This document shows, in pieces, positions 44,364-53,499 of a DNA stretch of 64,000 nucleotides. Positions within the stretch are counted from its first letter, which is position 1; each line of letters starts with the position of its first letter. The notes below the pieces were generated by a model. The model saw only the letters and a program-made list of their open reading frames with translations. It was not told where the DNA came from and did no database searches. The stretch is from an uncultured Veillonellaceae bacterium (GTDB lineage Bacteria; Bacillota; Negativicutes; Selenomonadales; Selenomonadaceae). A program made the position numbers and the translations under genes. Where the stretch lies: contig CACZZN010000001.1 of NCBI GenBank assembly GCA_902785705.1, positions 1 through 64,000 on the forward strand. The letters run 5' to 3'.

Positions 44364-44395
44364 GGAAAAAAACCGGGATTTTCTCAAATCCCGGT
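44364..44395 (-). terminator. Intrinsic terminator of the phosphofructokinase gene
   Basis: A 10-bp ACCGGGATTT/AAATCCCGGT stem with a 4-base loop (44372-44395), followed on the minus strand by seven T. Confidence 0.9.
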
Positions 44396-44423
44396 GAAAG
44401 AATACATCAGCAAAGGCTCCGAA

Positions 44424-45674
44424 TCACTCTTCAAAGAGATATCCGTAGCGCTCCCTAAACTCGGACGGTTCCATTTTGAACGCATTTGCAAGCCCCGGAT
44501 CGTCCAGATCCTCCTTCTCGATGCGCATCATGAAGCCGCGCGCGATCTTATAGTGCACGGACTCGATATTCACCTTGCGCACCATCGTCTTGCCCGTCTC
44601 CGGATCGCGGATGTCCTCGAAGCGAAGGGGCACGGCCTGATTGTCCTGAATGGTGATCAGCGCGCCGCTGTCTCCGCGGAACAGGAACTGCATCGCCTCA
44701 TAGCCAAGGTTGCGCGCATAATCGATATCGTAAGCAATCGGCGCCGTGCAGCGAAGCTCATAGCCGATTTCCTTGTCCACGATGGAAATCTTGATGCCGA
44801 GCTTCTGCATCTCAGCCAGCACCGCCTGCTTCAGGATTTCGCCGAAGTCCAGCTCGCTGTAGCGGATATGCCCGTGCTCATCCAGCTCGATCTTCCCAAG
44901 CTTCGTGAAGTCCTCCTGAGCGATCTTCTCGATCACGCCCTCCGCAATGACCGCAACGCCGTAATTCTTGCCCGTCAGACGGCGCTTCACGATGGAGCCT
45001 GTGATGATATCCACCACCTGCTGGAGGGGAATCGTATCCTGCGGGAATTCCTCCGGAATGATCGTAACGGCAGCGCCCGCGGAACGTCCCATGCCGAGCG
45101 CCAGATGGCCTGCGGTACGCCCCATCGCAATTGTGAAGTACCAACGATTGTTCGATGTACGGGCATCCTCCATGAGATTCTGGATCTCCGTCGTCGCAAA
45201 GGCACGCGCCGTCTCGAAACCGAAAGTCGGCACGCCCTCCGGCAGCGGCAGATCGTTGTCGATGGTCTTCGGCACATGCACCACATTGATGGTGCGTCCC
45301 ATCTTGCGTGCATATTCGGAAACAGCCGTGGAGCTGTATGCCGTATCGTCGCCGCCGATGGTCACCAGATGCGTGACTCCCAGTTCCGTCAACGTCTCAA
45401 CCACCGTACGGAGATCGGACTCCTTCTTGGTCGGGTTGAAACGGGACATCTTCAGGATGCAGCCGCCCGTCAGATGGATGCGGCTCACATTGTTGAAGTC
45501 CAGGCGGATATAGTTCTTCTCACCGCGGGCCAGACGGGAAAAACCGTCATACATGCCCAGCACGTCCCAGCCGCGGCGGTTCGCCTCATTGGTAACCGCA
45601 GAGATGACGGCATTGATACCGGGCGCAGGCCCTCCGCCGCAGACAATAGCAACGACATTTTTGATTCCTATCAT
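44424..45674 (-). CDS. 6-phosphofructokinase, probably PPi-dependent
   Basis: A 416-residue PFKA-family enzyme acting on fructose 6-phosphate in glycolysis. GGDDT (107-111) replaces the GGDGS of ATP enzymes, and PKTIDND (135-141) has Lys where ATP enzymes have Gly; both are marks of pyrophosphate-dependent enzymes, so PPi is the likely donor and the reaction may be reversible. AIVCGGGPAPGINAV opens the protein. ATG 45674 has GGGGGA ahead and is favoured over the longer frame to 45749. Single gene with its own terminator. Confidence 0.9.
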   Translation of the reverse strand: MIGIKNVVAIVCGGGPAPGINAVISAVTNEANRRGWDVLGMYDGFSRLARGEKNYIRLDFNNVSRIHLTGGCILKMSRFNPTKKESDLRTVVETLTELGVTHLVTIGGDDTAYSSTAVSEYARKMGRTINVVHVPKTIDNDLPLPEGVPTFGFETARAFATTEIQNLMEDARTSNNRWYFTIAMGRTAGHLALGMGRSAGAAVTIIPEEFPQDTIPLQQVVDIITGSIVKRRLTGKNYGVAVIAEGVIEKIAQEDFTKLGKIELDEHGHIRYSELDFGEILKQAVLAEMQKLGIKISIVDKEIGYELRCTAPIAYDIDYARNLGYEAMQFLFRGDSGALITIQDNQAVPLRFEDIRDPETGKTMVRKVNIESVHYKIARGFMMRIEKEDLDDPGLANAFKMEPSEFRERYGYLFEE

Positions 45675-45792
45675 TGGGAAATCCCCCTTCTTAAAATATA
45701 GAAGCGCCTCAGCGGAACGCCGGCTCTCTTCTTGAACACACCCTAACACTCTGTTCTATTCGTTTCATTCCCCGAAAATCCTGCCTAGAAAA

Positions 45793-47055
45793 TTATTTTT
45801 TTCTTCGGCTCCGCAAATTCCGCCCTTTATGCGCTGCCCCTTTGCGGTTTGCATATTTGCTCAGGGGCTTGGGCTTCTTCCGCGACAGCTTTCTCTCCTG
45901 CAAAGCCTGCGCCTTCATCTTTGCCTGTTTTTCCGCATGGCGCTTGTGCCTGTCGGAATGTTTCTTTTCGATGCGGGCGCGGATGCCCGCCTCGATGCGC
46001 CGCAGTATCTCGTACTGCCGCGCATTGACAAAGGTGATGGCTGTGCCCTTTTCCCCCGCGCGTCCCGTGCGCCCGATCCGGTGGATATAATCCTCCGTGC
46101 GGTGCGGGATATCGAAATTGATTACATGGGTGACACCCTCGATGTCCAGTCCTCTTGCCGCGATATCCGTCGCCACAAGGATCTGCAGCTCCGCTTTGCG
46201 GAAGCGCTTCAAGACCAAAGTCCGCCGCACCTGCGTAAGCTCCCCGTGCAGCTCGTCCGCCAGATATCCGCGCTGCGCCAGAGCCATCGCCACCATGCCC
46301 ACCCGTTTCCTCGTATGGCAAAATACCATGGCAAGGTAGGGCTGCTCTTGGTTGATGATCTCGCAGAGCCTGTCCAGCTTCGTTTCCTCCGTCGTGTCGA
46401 TGATGACCTGACGGATGGCCTCCAGAGTCACATGCTCCGCTTCCACCGCAATGTACTGAGGCTGGCGCATGTAGGCGTGCGCCAATCCTCTCACGCGCTC
46501 CGGTATCGTGGCAGAAAAAAGCAGCAGCTGCCGGTCTGCAGCCGTATGCCGAAGCAGCAGCTCCACATCCTCTAAAAAGCCGAGCTTCATCATCTCGTCC
46601 GCTTCATCCAGCACCACGCGATTGACCTGAGATATGTCAACGGTACGGCGGCGCACATGGTCCAGCAATCGCCCCGGCGTCCCGATGATCAGCTGCGGAT
46701 GCCGGCGCAGCTTTTCCTTTTGCCGCTCGATATCCTGCCCGCCATAAATGACTAGTGACGTCACATCTGCTGTCTGTCCCACAATGGATGCAACCTTCGA
46801 GATCTGCACCGCAAGCTCCCTGGTCGGCACAACGATCAAAGCCTGCGCCGTAGGAACTCCCTTTTTGATTTTTTCCATCACAGGAAGCAGAAAGGCCAGC
46901 GTCTTGCCCGTCCCTGTCCGGGACTGTACCATGAGGTCCTTCCCGCTCCGCACCGCAGGGATGGCCTGCTCCTGCACGGAGGTCGGCTCCTCGATGCCAT
47001 GCTGCCGCAGAAGCTCGCAAAGCGGTTCCGGAATGTTCAAATCCTGAAATGTCAT
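45793..47055 (-). CDS. DEAD-box RNA helicase
   Basis: A 420-residue ATP-dependent RNA helicase: Q motif around F3 and Q28, Walker A SRTGTGKT (45-52), PTRELA, TPGRLLDH, DEAD (VVLDEADEMM), SATIP, and the helicase C domain ending in HRIGRTGRAG. A basic C-terminal tail (about 350-420, KKHSDRHKRHAEK) would hold RNA. ATG 47055 overlaps the TGA of map as TGATG, so it is translationally coupled. Confidence 0.93.
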   Translation of the reverse strand: MTFQDLNIPEPLCELLRQHGIEEPTSVQEQAIPAVRSGKDLMVQSRTGTGKTLAFLLPVMEKIKKGVPTAQALIVVPTRELAVQISKVASIVGQTADVTSLVIYGGQDIERQKEKLRRHPQLIIGTPGRLLDHVRRRTVDISQVNRVVLDEADEMMKLGFLEDVELLLRHTAADRQLLLFSATIPERVRGLAHAYMRQPQYIAVEAEHVTLEAIRQVIIDTTEETKLDRLCEIINQEQPYLAMVFCHTRKRVGMVAMALAQRGYLADELHGELTQVRRTLVLKRFRKAELQILVATDIAARGLDIEGVTHVINFDIPHRTEDYIHRIGRTGRAGEKGTAITFVNARQYEILRRIEAGIRARIEKKHSDRHKRHAEKQAKMKAQALQERKLSRKKPKPLSKYANRKGAAHKGRNLRSRRKK

Positions 47056-47930
47056 CAACTGGACAATACCTCCCTGCCCGTTTCCGTGATGAGGATGGTC
47101 TTCTCCCACTGCGCGGAAAGCTTCCGATCCTTGGTGCGCACCGTCCAATGGTCGCCGCTGTCCACCTCGACTTCCTTCTTCCCCTCATTGATCATCGGCT
47201 CCACGGTCAGCACCATGCCGGGCACCAGCAGCATGCCCGTATCCGGCTTCGTATCATGTGACACGAAGGGCTCCAGATGGAACTTCTTCCCGACGCCATG
47301 GCCGCCCAAATCCGTCACCACCGAATAGCCGTTCGCCTTTGCGTGCGCCGCGCATGCCGCGCCGATATCCCCGAGGAAATGCCACGGCTTTGCCGCCTCG
47401 ATGCCAAGCTCCATGCACTCCTTGGTCACGCGCACGAGTTTCTCTGCCCGCTCACTGGTCTTGCCGCCCACGATATACATACGGGACGCATCCGAGAAGT
47501 AGCCGTCCAAAATCGTCGTGACATCGATATTGACGATATCCCCTTCCTTCAAAATCGTCTTTCTGGAAGGAATCCCATGGCACACCACCTCGTTGACGGA
47601 GATGCAGACGCTCTTCGGAAAGCCCTCATAGTTCAGGCAGGCGGGAATCCCCCCGCGGCTCGTGATATACTCATGCGCGGCCTGGTTCAGGGACTCCGTG
47701 TCGATACCGGGCTTCACCAGCTCGGCCATCAAATCCAGGGTGCCGTCGTTAATCACAGCGCTCTTCCGGATGCCCTCGATATCCGCCGGCGTATTGATGA
47801 TGCTGTGCGGCGGGCGCACCTGCCCCTTCAGCACATTGAACTTGAACTCGTCAATGCGTGCATCAAAATCCATATGGCATTTCTTATACTTCTTCCCGCT
47901 GCCGCACCAGCAGGGATCATTTCTCTGCAT
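47055..47930 (-). CDS. map: Methionine aminopeptidase type I with SEC-C zinc motif
   Basis: A 291-residue MetAP that removes the initiator methionine from new proteins. An N-terminal SEC-C motif (RNDPCWCGSGKKYKKCH, 3-19) can bind Zn2+ and the ribosome; then comes the pita-bread fold with metal ligands in DVTTILDGYFSDASR, GHGVGKKFHLEP and VEPMINEG. ATG 47930 is used because it yields the usual SEC-C start. It overlaps the helicase gene downstream. Confidence 0.93.
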   Translation of the reverse strand: MQRNDPCWCGSGKKYKKCHMDFDARIDEFKFNVLKGQVRPPHSIINTPADIEGIRKSAVINDGTLDLMAELVKPGIDTESLNQAAHEYITSRGGIPACLNYEGFPKSVCISVNEVVCHGIPSRKTILKEGDIVNIDVTTILDGYFSDASRMYIVGGKTSERAEKLVRVTKECMELGIEAAKPWHFLGDIGAACAAHAKANGYSVVTDLGGHGVGKKFHLEPFVSHDTKPDTGMLLVPGMVLTVEPMINEGKKEVEVDSGDHWTVRTKDRKLSAQWEKTILITETGREVLSS

Positions 47931-48090
47931 AAATCTCAAAACATCCTTTCCGATCCGAATTAAACTCATCATAAATTCCTTATTTCATCATTATATAGGT
48001 ATTTTCCAAAAAGTCCAATGATTTCTTGACAGGCTTCTTCCCTTGTTATATATTAGGTTTCATGGAAAAATACTGAAAAGGAGAACCGAC

Positions 48091-48936
48091 ATGAAACGCT
48101 TTCTCAAAGGATGCCTCTTGGCATTGGCCCTCTGCGCGCTCCTGTCCTTCGTCTGCATTGCATGGATGTTCCATGACACCAGCCGCGACGTGCCGATCCT
48201 GAACTACCATCAGATCAACGACACCGCGCAGAATGCATTGACCGTGAATACCGAGCAGTTCGAGACGCAGATGAAGTATCTGGCGGAACAGGGATATCAC
48301 AGCATTACCCCCTCGGAGATGCTGGACGCATGGGAGAACGGGTCCGAGCTGCCCGAAAAGCCTGTCATCATCACCTTTGATGACGGCTATGTCGACAACT
48401 ACAGCAACGCCTTCCCGATCCTGCAAAAATACAATTTGAAGGCCACCATTTTCCTGATCCCGGATTATGTGAACGTGTATCCCAATTATTTGACCTGGGC
48501 GCAGGCCGCAGAGATGCAGAGGAGCGGGCTCATCCATTTCGGGAGCCATACCATGAACCACAGTGTGCTGACAGAGCTCTCCCAGACGGAGCTGCGCCGC
48601 CAGCTGGTGGACTCCAAGCAGGCCATCGAATGGCATCTCAAGCAGCCCGTGGCCTTCATCGCGTACCCCTGCGGCGCATACAATCAACAGGTCATAGAGC
48701 GTACCAGTGATGCCGGCTATCGTGCTGCCTTCACGGTAAATTACGGCTGGGCCTCTCCATCAGAGAAGCGCATGGTCATGGACCGCGTCCCCATTTTCGG
48801 CAGCAACAGCCACACGTTCCTGCGCTTCAAGCTGCGCCTGACCTGCGCGCCTGTCATCTGCCGGGTGAACGCGATAAAAACCTATCTCGAAAATGAGGGC
48901 TATACCTCGCTCGCATCCCTGATCGTCATCCCGTGA
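48091..48936 (+). CDS. Polysaccharide deacetylase (NodB domain)
   Basis: A 281-residue protein anchored by one N-terminal helix (about 6-27), facing outside. The NodB domain has VIITFDDGYVDN with the metal and base aspartates, HFGSHTMNHSVL (the HxxxH-type ligands), and AYPCGAYN. It probably deacetylates peptidoglycan or a cell-surface sugar. AAGGAG precedes ATG 48091; the longer frame to 48043 is not used. Single gene, diverging from map and ended by a strong terminator. Confidence 0.9.
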   Translation: MKRFLKGCLLALALCALLSFVCIAWMFHDTSRDVPILNYHQINDTAQNALTVNTEQFETQMKYLAEQGYHSITPSEMLDAWENGSELPEKPVIITFDDGYVDNYSNAFPILQKYNLKATIFLIPDYVNVYPNYLTWAQAAEMQRSGLIHFGSHTMNHSVLTELSQTELRRQLVDSKQAIEWHLKQPVAFIAYPCGAYNQQVIERTSDAGYRAAFTVNYGWASPSEKRMVMDRVPIFGSNSHTFLRFKLRLTCAPVICRVNAIKTYLENEGYTSLASLIVIP

Positions 48937-48950
48937 GGGGTGAGAGAAAC

Positions 48951-48986
48951 AAAAAGCCGGCACTCCTTCGGAGTGACCGGTTTTTT
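48951..48986 (+). terminator. Intrinsic terminator of the deacetylase gene
   Basis: CCGGCACTCC-TTC-GGAGTGACCGG hairpin (48957-48980), then six T. Confidence 0.9.
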
Positions 48987-48988
48987 CG

Positions 48989-49357
48989 TTATCCTTCCTG
49001 AATTTTCTTCGCAGCCGCACACACCCGCTCATAGGAGTCATCCACTTTTTTCGCAAGCTCCATGATTTCCGGCGTGTCTGCTTTGGCACGGATTGCTTTC
49101 ACGGCAGCATCGGCATCCTGATACAGGATTTCCATGCTCAGATTTCCGGCCGTTCCCTTCAGGGTGTGGATGGCTTTCTCCGCCATGGCCATATCGCCGG
49201 ACGACAATGCCATATTGAATTCCTCATGCGATCCGTCATACAGGAATTTCACAAGGAATTTCTCATAAAGCGCCCGATTCCCCATGAAGCGGTCTAATCC
49301 CTTCGCGTAATTGATCCCTGCCTCGTCCAGAATCTCCTTCAGTCTCGCCTCTTCCAT
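48989..49357 (-). CDS. Stand-alone Hpt (histidine phosphotransfer) protein
   Basis: A 122-residue four-helix protein. HTLKGTAGNL places the phospho-accepting His at 64, in the usual HxxKG context. It would shuttle phosphate between a hybrid kinase and a response regulator; neither is in the window. GGAGG precedes the ATG. It follows csoR in the same direction. Confidence 0.88.
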   Translation of the reverse strand: MEEARLKEILDEAGINYAKGLDRFMGNRALYEKFLVKFLYDGSHEEFNMALSSGDMAMAEKAIHTLKGTAGNLSMEILYQDADAAVKAIRAKADTPEIMELAKKVDDSYERVCAAAKKIQEG

Positions 49358-49399
49358 ACCGACACCATCCTCCCTGACTACGGAACTGTCACGAAATAA

Positions 49400-49741
49400 C
49401 TACCGAATGAACTGGTCGATTGCCTGATTCAGGCGCTCGATCGCATCTTCATCCCCATCGCGCACCGCCTCCACGACACAGTGCTCCATGTGATCTTTCA
49501 GGATCACACGGCCGACCCCGCGAAGCGCGGCGTCCACAGCAGAGAGCTGGATCAGCACCTCGCTGCAGTCACGCCCGTCTTCCACCATTTTCCGGATGGC
49601 TTCCAGATGGCCGATCAGCCGCGACATACGATTCAATACTGCCTTGGTCTGTGTATGAGTATGCACATGGGCATGACGGAGGATCGTTCCATCCTCCGTT
49701 ACATGCTCATGCACATCGCCCTGCAGTTCTTTCCGGTTCAT
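49400..49741 (-). CDS. CsoR-family metal-sensing repressor with His-rich N-terminus
   Basis: A 113-residue all-helical repressor. C59, H84 and C88 have the C-x24-H-x3-C spacing of the Cu(I) site of CsoR. The N-terminal 30 residues add six histidines (H11, H13, H23, H25, H27, H29), not usual for CsoR and perhaps another metal site. GGGAG lies twelve bases before the ATG. The usual partner (copper pump or chaperone) is not in the window. The TAG stop is part of a GGAACTGTC repeat-end motif. It follows ileS by 22 bases. Confidence 0.88.
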   Translation of the reverse strand: MNRKELQGDVHEHVTEDGTILRHAHVHTHTQTKAVLNRMSRLIGHLEAIRKMVEDGRDCSEVLIQLSAVDAALRGVGRVILKDHMEHCVVEAVRDGDEDAIERLNQAIDQFIR

Positions 49742-49763
49742 ACCCTAAGTATACTCCCATTTG

Positions 49764-52700
49764 TTATTTCACGGCAAGTGCAATCTTCTCCCCATTGATA
49801 TTCCATTCCTTGTAGAAGCCTTCCGTCCTGCCATACTGCACGGCGTCCGCCAGCACGATGCGGCTGATTTCCTCCTCATGCTTCCGCATGAGCTCTGTCA
49901 GCTTGTCATTGCCCGCTGCAAACACCGTGATGTGATCCGTGACCTCGAAGCCGTTCTCCTTGCGCATGGTCTGGAGCTTGCTCACGATCTCGCGCACAAA
50001 GCCCTCCTCGATGAGCTCCGGCGTCAACGTCGTCTCCAGCGCAATGGTGACCTCGCCTGCATGCTGGCAGAGATAGCCCTCGGTCTGGGACATGGTGATT
50101 TCGATATCCTCCGGCAGCAGCGTGACCTCGCCGGAGGGCAGCGCGAGCTTCAGGCAGCCGTTCCTGTCCATCTCTTCCTTTGCCTTCTGGCCGTTCAGCT
50201 TCAAAAGAGCGGCCTTGACTTCGCTCATCTGCTTGCCGACCTTCGGACCGAGGACGCGGAATTGCGGCTTCACCGTATAGCTCAGATATTCTTCCATATC
50301 CTCTTTGAATGTGAGCTTCTTGATATTGAGCTCGTCCTCCACGATCTCGCAGAAGAAGGCGGGAAGCTCCGAGCCTGCCTTCACGAACATATTGCCGATG
50401 GGCTGGCGGTTCTTGATATTCGCCGTATTGCGTGCCGCGCGCCCCAGCACTACGATTTCCAGCACCAGCTCCATATTCTTTTCCAACTCGGCATCAATGT
50501 ACTTTTCCTCCGCTGCCGGATAATCGCAGAGATGCACGCTCTCGGGCGCATCCTTGTCGATGCCCGCCACGAGATTGCGGTAGATGCTCTCCGTCATGAA
50601 CGGGATCATCGGGGCCGCTGCCTTTGCTGTCGTCACCAGGGCAGTGTAGAGCGTCATGTAGGCGTTGATCTTGTCCTGCTCCATGCCCTTCGCCCAGAAG
50701 CGCGAACGGCTGCGGCGCACGTACCAGTTGCTGAGCTCCTCCACAAAGGACTGCAAAGCCTTCGCCGCTTCGGTCACCCGGTAGTTGGCAAGATTGTCAT
50801 CCACCTCTTTCACCATGGTGTTCAGGCGAGACAGGCACCATTTGTCCATCACGCCGAGCTTTTCATAGTCCAGACTGTATTTCGTCGCATCGAAATTGTC
50901 AATATTCGCATAGAGCACGAAGAACGCATAGGTATTCCAGAGCGTTCCCATGAACTTGCGCTGCCCCTCCTGCACTGCGCCCGCATGATAGCGGTTCGGC
51001 AGCCATGGTGCGCTGTTCTCGTAGAAATACCAGCGGATCGCATCTGCGCCATGGGTGCGGAGCGCGTCCATCGGATCCACCGCATTGCCCTTGGACTTCG
51101 ACATCTTCTGGCCGTTCTCGTCCTGCACATGGCCCAGCACAATGACATTGCGATAGGGTGCCTTGTTGAAGAGCAAGGTGGAAATCGCAATAAGCGAGTA
51201 GAACCATCCGCGCGTCTGGTCCACCGCCTCGGAAATGAAGTCCGCGGGGAAACGGCGCTCAAAGATGTCCTTGTTTTCAAACGGGTAATGCCACTGCGCA
51301 AACGGCATCGCGCCCGAATCAAACCAGCAGTCGATGACCTCCGGCACGCGGTGCATTTCCTTTCCGCACTCCGGGCATGGGAATGTCACATTGTCGATAT
51401 AGGGGCGGTGCAGCTCGATATCCTCCGGGCAGTTGTCCGAAAGCCCGCGAAGCTCCTCAATGGAACCGACGGCGTGCTGATGGCCGCACTCGCACTCCCA
51501 GACATTCAGCGGCGTGCCCCAATAGCGGTTGCGGCTGATGCCCCAGTCCTGCACATGCTCCAGCCAGTCGCCGAAGCGCCCCTCGCCGATGGACTTCGGG
51601 ATCCAGTTGACCGTATTGTTGTTCTTGATGAGGTCATCCTTCACATCCGTCATCTTGATGAACCACGACTCCCGCGCATAGTAAATGAGCGGCGTGTCGC
51701 AGCGCCAGCAGTGCGGATAGCTGTGCTCAAAAGCAGGCGCCTTGAAGAGCTTGCCCGTTTCTTTCAGATTTTCCAAGATCAGCGGATCTGCATCCTTCAC
51801 GAACACACCCGGCCAATCCGTATCCTCGGTCATCTGCCCCTTCGTGTCCACATACTGCACAAAGGGCATATCATATTTGCGGCAGACGCGGTTATCGTCC
51901 TCACCGAAGGCCGGCGCGATGTGTACGATGCCCGTACCGTCGGAGGTCGTCACATAGTCATCGCAGACCACATAGAACGCCTTTTTCCTGAGCTTGCCCT
52001 CCGCATAGGGATACAACGGCACATACTCACGATATTCCAAATCCTTTCCTTTGCAGGACGCCAAGACCCTGCGCTCGCCCTCGACTCCATCGAAGACCGT
52101 GTCCACCAGCGCTTCGGCAAGATAGTAAACGGTGCCTGCAACGTCAATCTTGACATAATCCACCTCAGGATTCACGCAGAGACCGAGATTGGAAGGCAGC
52201 GTCCAGGGCGTGGTCGTCCATGCGAGGAAATAAGCATCCTCATCTTTTGCCTTGAACTTCACCATGGCGGAGCGTTCCTTCACATCCTTATAGCCCTGCG
52301 CCACCTCATGGGAAGAAAGCGGCGTGCCGCAGCGCGGGCAATAGGGAACGACCTTATGCCCCTTGTAAAGCAGGCCCTTGTTCCAGATCTCCTTCAGCGC
52401 CCACCACTCGGACTCGATATAGTCATTCTCATAGGTGATGTAGGGATGCTCCATATCCGCCCAGAAGCCCACAACACCGGAGAATTCTTCCCACATGCCC
52501 TTGTACTTCCAGACGGACTCGCGGCACTTCTTGATGAAAGGTTCGATGCCGTAGTTCTCGATCTGCTCCTTGCCATTGATGCCGATGAGCTTCTCGACCT
52601 CCAACTCCACAGGCAGCCCATGGGTATCCCATCCTGCCTTGCGCAGTACCTTCTTCCCCTTCATGGACTGATAGCGCGGCAGCATGTCCTTGATGACGCG

Positions 52701-52883
52701 CGTGAGCACATGCCCGATATGGGGCTTGCCGTTTGCCGTCGGCGGGCCGTCGTAAAACGTGAACGTATCGCAGCCCTCGCGCTGGTCGATGGCCTTCTGG
52801 GCAATATCGTGCTCCTTCCAGAACTCCTCGACCTCCTTCTCCCTTTCCACGAAATTCAGATTCGTATCTACCTTGCTATACAA
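49764..52883 (-). CDS. ileS: Isoleucine-tRNA ligase
   Basis: A 1039-residue class I synthetase. HIGH is GKPHIGH (52-58); KMSKSKGNAVDP is in the middle, with the editing domain between and an anticodon-binding C-terminus. The length and the lack of a final zinc pattern of the E. coli type suggest the eukaryote-like (type 2) form. The start is TTG 52883, eight bases from GGAGG. The leader, over 300 bases, has a promoter, an early terminator and three repeats, with no T-box motif visible. Confidence 0.95.
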   Translation of the reverse strand: MYSKVDTNLNFVEREKEVEEFWKEHDIAQKAIDQREGCDTFTFYDGPPTANGKPHIGHVLTRVIKDMLPRYQSMKGKKVLRKAGWDTHGLPVELEVEKLIGINGKEQIENYGIEPFIKKCRESVWKYKGMWEEFSGVVGFWADMEHPYITYENDYIESEWWALKEIWNKGLLYKGHKVVPYCPRCGTPLSSHEVAQGYKDVKERSAMVKFKAKDEDAYFLAWTTTPWTLPSNLGLCVNPEVDYVKIDVAGTVYYLAEALVDTVFDGVEGERRVLASCKGKDLEYREYVPLYPYAEGKLRKKAFYVVCDDYVTTSDGTGIVHIAPAFGEDDNRVCRKYDMPFVQYVDTKGQMTEDTDWPGVFVKDADPLILENLKETGKLFKAPAFEHSYPHCWRCDTPLIYYARESWFIKMTDVKDDLIKNNNTVNWIPKSIGEGRFGDWLEHVQDWGISRNRYWGTPLNVWECECGHQHAVGSIEELRGLSDNCPEDIELHRPYIDNVTFPCPECGKEMHRVPEVIDCWFDSGAMPFAQWHYPFENKDIFERRFPADFISEAVDQTRGWFYSLIAISTLLFNKAPYRNVIVLGHVQDENGQKMSKSKGNAVDPMDALRTHGADAIRWYFYENSAPWLPNRYHAGAVQEGQRKFMGTLWNTYAFFVLYANIDNFDATKYSLDYEKLGVMDKWCLSRLNTMVKEVDDNLANYRVTEAAKALQSFVEELSNWYVRRSRSRFWAKGMEQDKINAYMTLYTALVTTAKAAAPMIPFMTESIYRNLVAGIDKDAPESVHLCDYPAAEEKYIDAELEKNMELVLEIVVLGRAARNTANIKNRQPIGNMFVKAGSELPAFFCEIVEDELNIKKLTFKEDMEEYLSYTVKPQFRVLGPKVGKQMSEVKAALLKLNGQKAKEEMDRNGCLKLALPSGEVTLLPEDIEITMSQTEGYLCQHAGEVTIALETTLTPELIEEGFVREIVSKLQTMRKENGFEVTDHITVFAAGNDKLTELMRKHEEEISRIVLADAVQYGRTEGFYKEWNINGEKIALAVK

Positions 52884-52931
52884 ATGAATGCCTCCTCACA
52901 AGAAACTCCATGCGAAACGGTGTTTCGCATT

Positions 52932-53188
52932 ACGCCCTTACACGAAATCTAAGCTCACACCGCGCCCTTATGGGCTTGTACTCACTAAGATTTCATAGTA
53001 AACTTACTGGACACCTAGCGGTGTCCACACGCCCTTACACGAAATCTAAGCTCCCGCTGCGCCTTTGGCTTGCGCTCGCTAAGATTTCATAGTAAACTTA
53101 CTGGACACCTTCGGTGTCCACACGCCCTTACATGAAATCTAAGCTCCCACTGCGCTTTCAGCTTGTGCTCGCTAAGATTTCATAGTAA
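52932..53188. repeat. Triple tandem array of repeat E in the ileS leader
   Basis: Three units starting at 52932, 53029 and 53122 (periods 97 and 93). Each has ACGCCCTTACACGAAATCTA and GCTAAGATTTCATAGTAAA arms. Between units lie GGACACC-n-GGTGTCC hairpins (about 53009-53026 and 53103-53119). On the minus strand they lie between the leader terminator and ileS. Confidence 0.85.
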
Positions 53189-53220
53189 AAAAGGAACTGC
53201 CGCACTGTTGCAACAGTTCC
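53187..53220 (-). terminator. Early terminator in the ileS leader
   Basis: On the minus strand GGAACTGTTGCA and TGCGGCAGTTCC pair (53193-53220, with G-U pairs) and are followed by six T. It lies some 20 bases after the predicted transcription start, with no gene upstream that it could serve. Confidence 0.75.
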
Positions 53221-53244
53221 GTCATGTCGCACAAACGCTTCTAT

Positions 53245-53273
53245 ATCGTATCACAGCAAGCGTTTTTTTTCAA
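53245..53273 (-). promoter_or_regulatory. Candidate ileS promoter
   Basis: Minus strand TTGAAA (53268-53273), a 17-base spacer and TACGAT (53245-53250) with TGA just ahead, an extended -10. Confidence 0.55.
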
Positions 53274-53282
53274 TGAATTCTT

Positions 53283-53441
53283 CAGGAAACACTGATTAAC
53301 TCCCTTTTGCCCTTGCCGAGTCTTTTTCTGTCATGTTGCGTCAGATGCCGTTCGACGTAGCTCTGCCCTAAAGGACTAGCTGCGCGTCGCTACGACTTCA
53401 CGGCATCTTTCTTGCCTGACAGAAAAATCCTTCGCAACATG
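53283..53441. repeat. Dispersed palindromic element, copy C1
   Basis: Starts AGGAAACACTGATTAA as copy C2 does. The CGTAGC/GCTACG core (53356-53361, 53389-53394) has a 27-base insert. Other arms: GATGCCGT/ACGGCATC and CATGTTGCG/CGCAACATG. The matching right-hand end was not found, so it is a partial or diverged copy. Confidence 0.6.
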
Positions 53442-53499
53442 TCGCCGCAAATGATATATTTATCTCAAGAAAAAACATGAATATATTTTCAAATTAGGC

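Noticed and set aside
49382-49402. CsoR operator
   Set aside because: The block next to the csoR stop is the dispersed end motif, not a GGGTA-type copper operator. No clear operator was found upstream of csoR either.
49761-52952. 1063-codon open frame on the plus strand opposite ileS
   Set aside because: Shadow of a GC-rich gene; no domain, no ribosome site, low-complexity His/Arg/Leu-rich product. The same holds for long frames opposite prfC, the flippase and the chemoreceptor.
52932-53188. CRISPR array
   Set aside because: Three regular units of about 95 bases are nearly identical throughout, with no unique spacers; it is a tandem repeat.
52884-53300. T-box riboswitch of ileS
   Set aside because: The AGGGTGGNACCGCG block and a stem I could not be found by eye. 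A covariance-model search would settle it.
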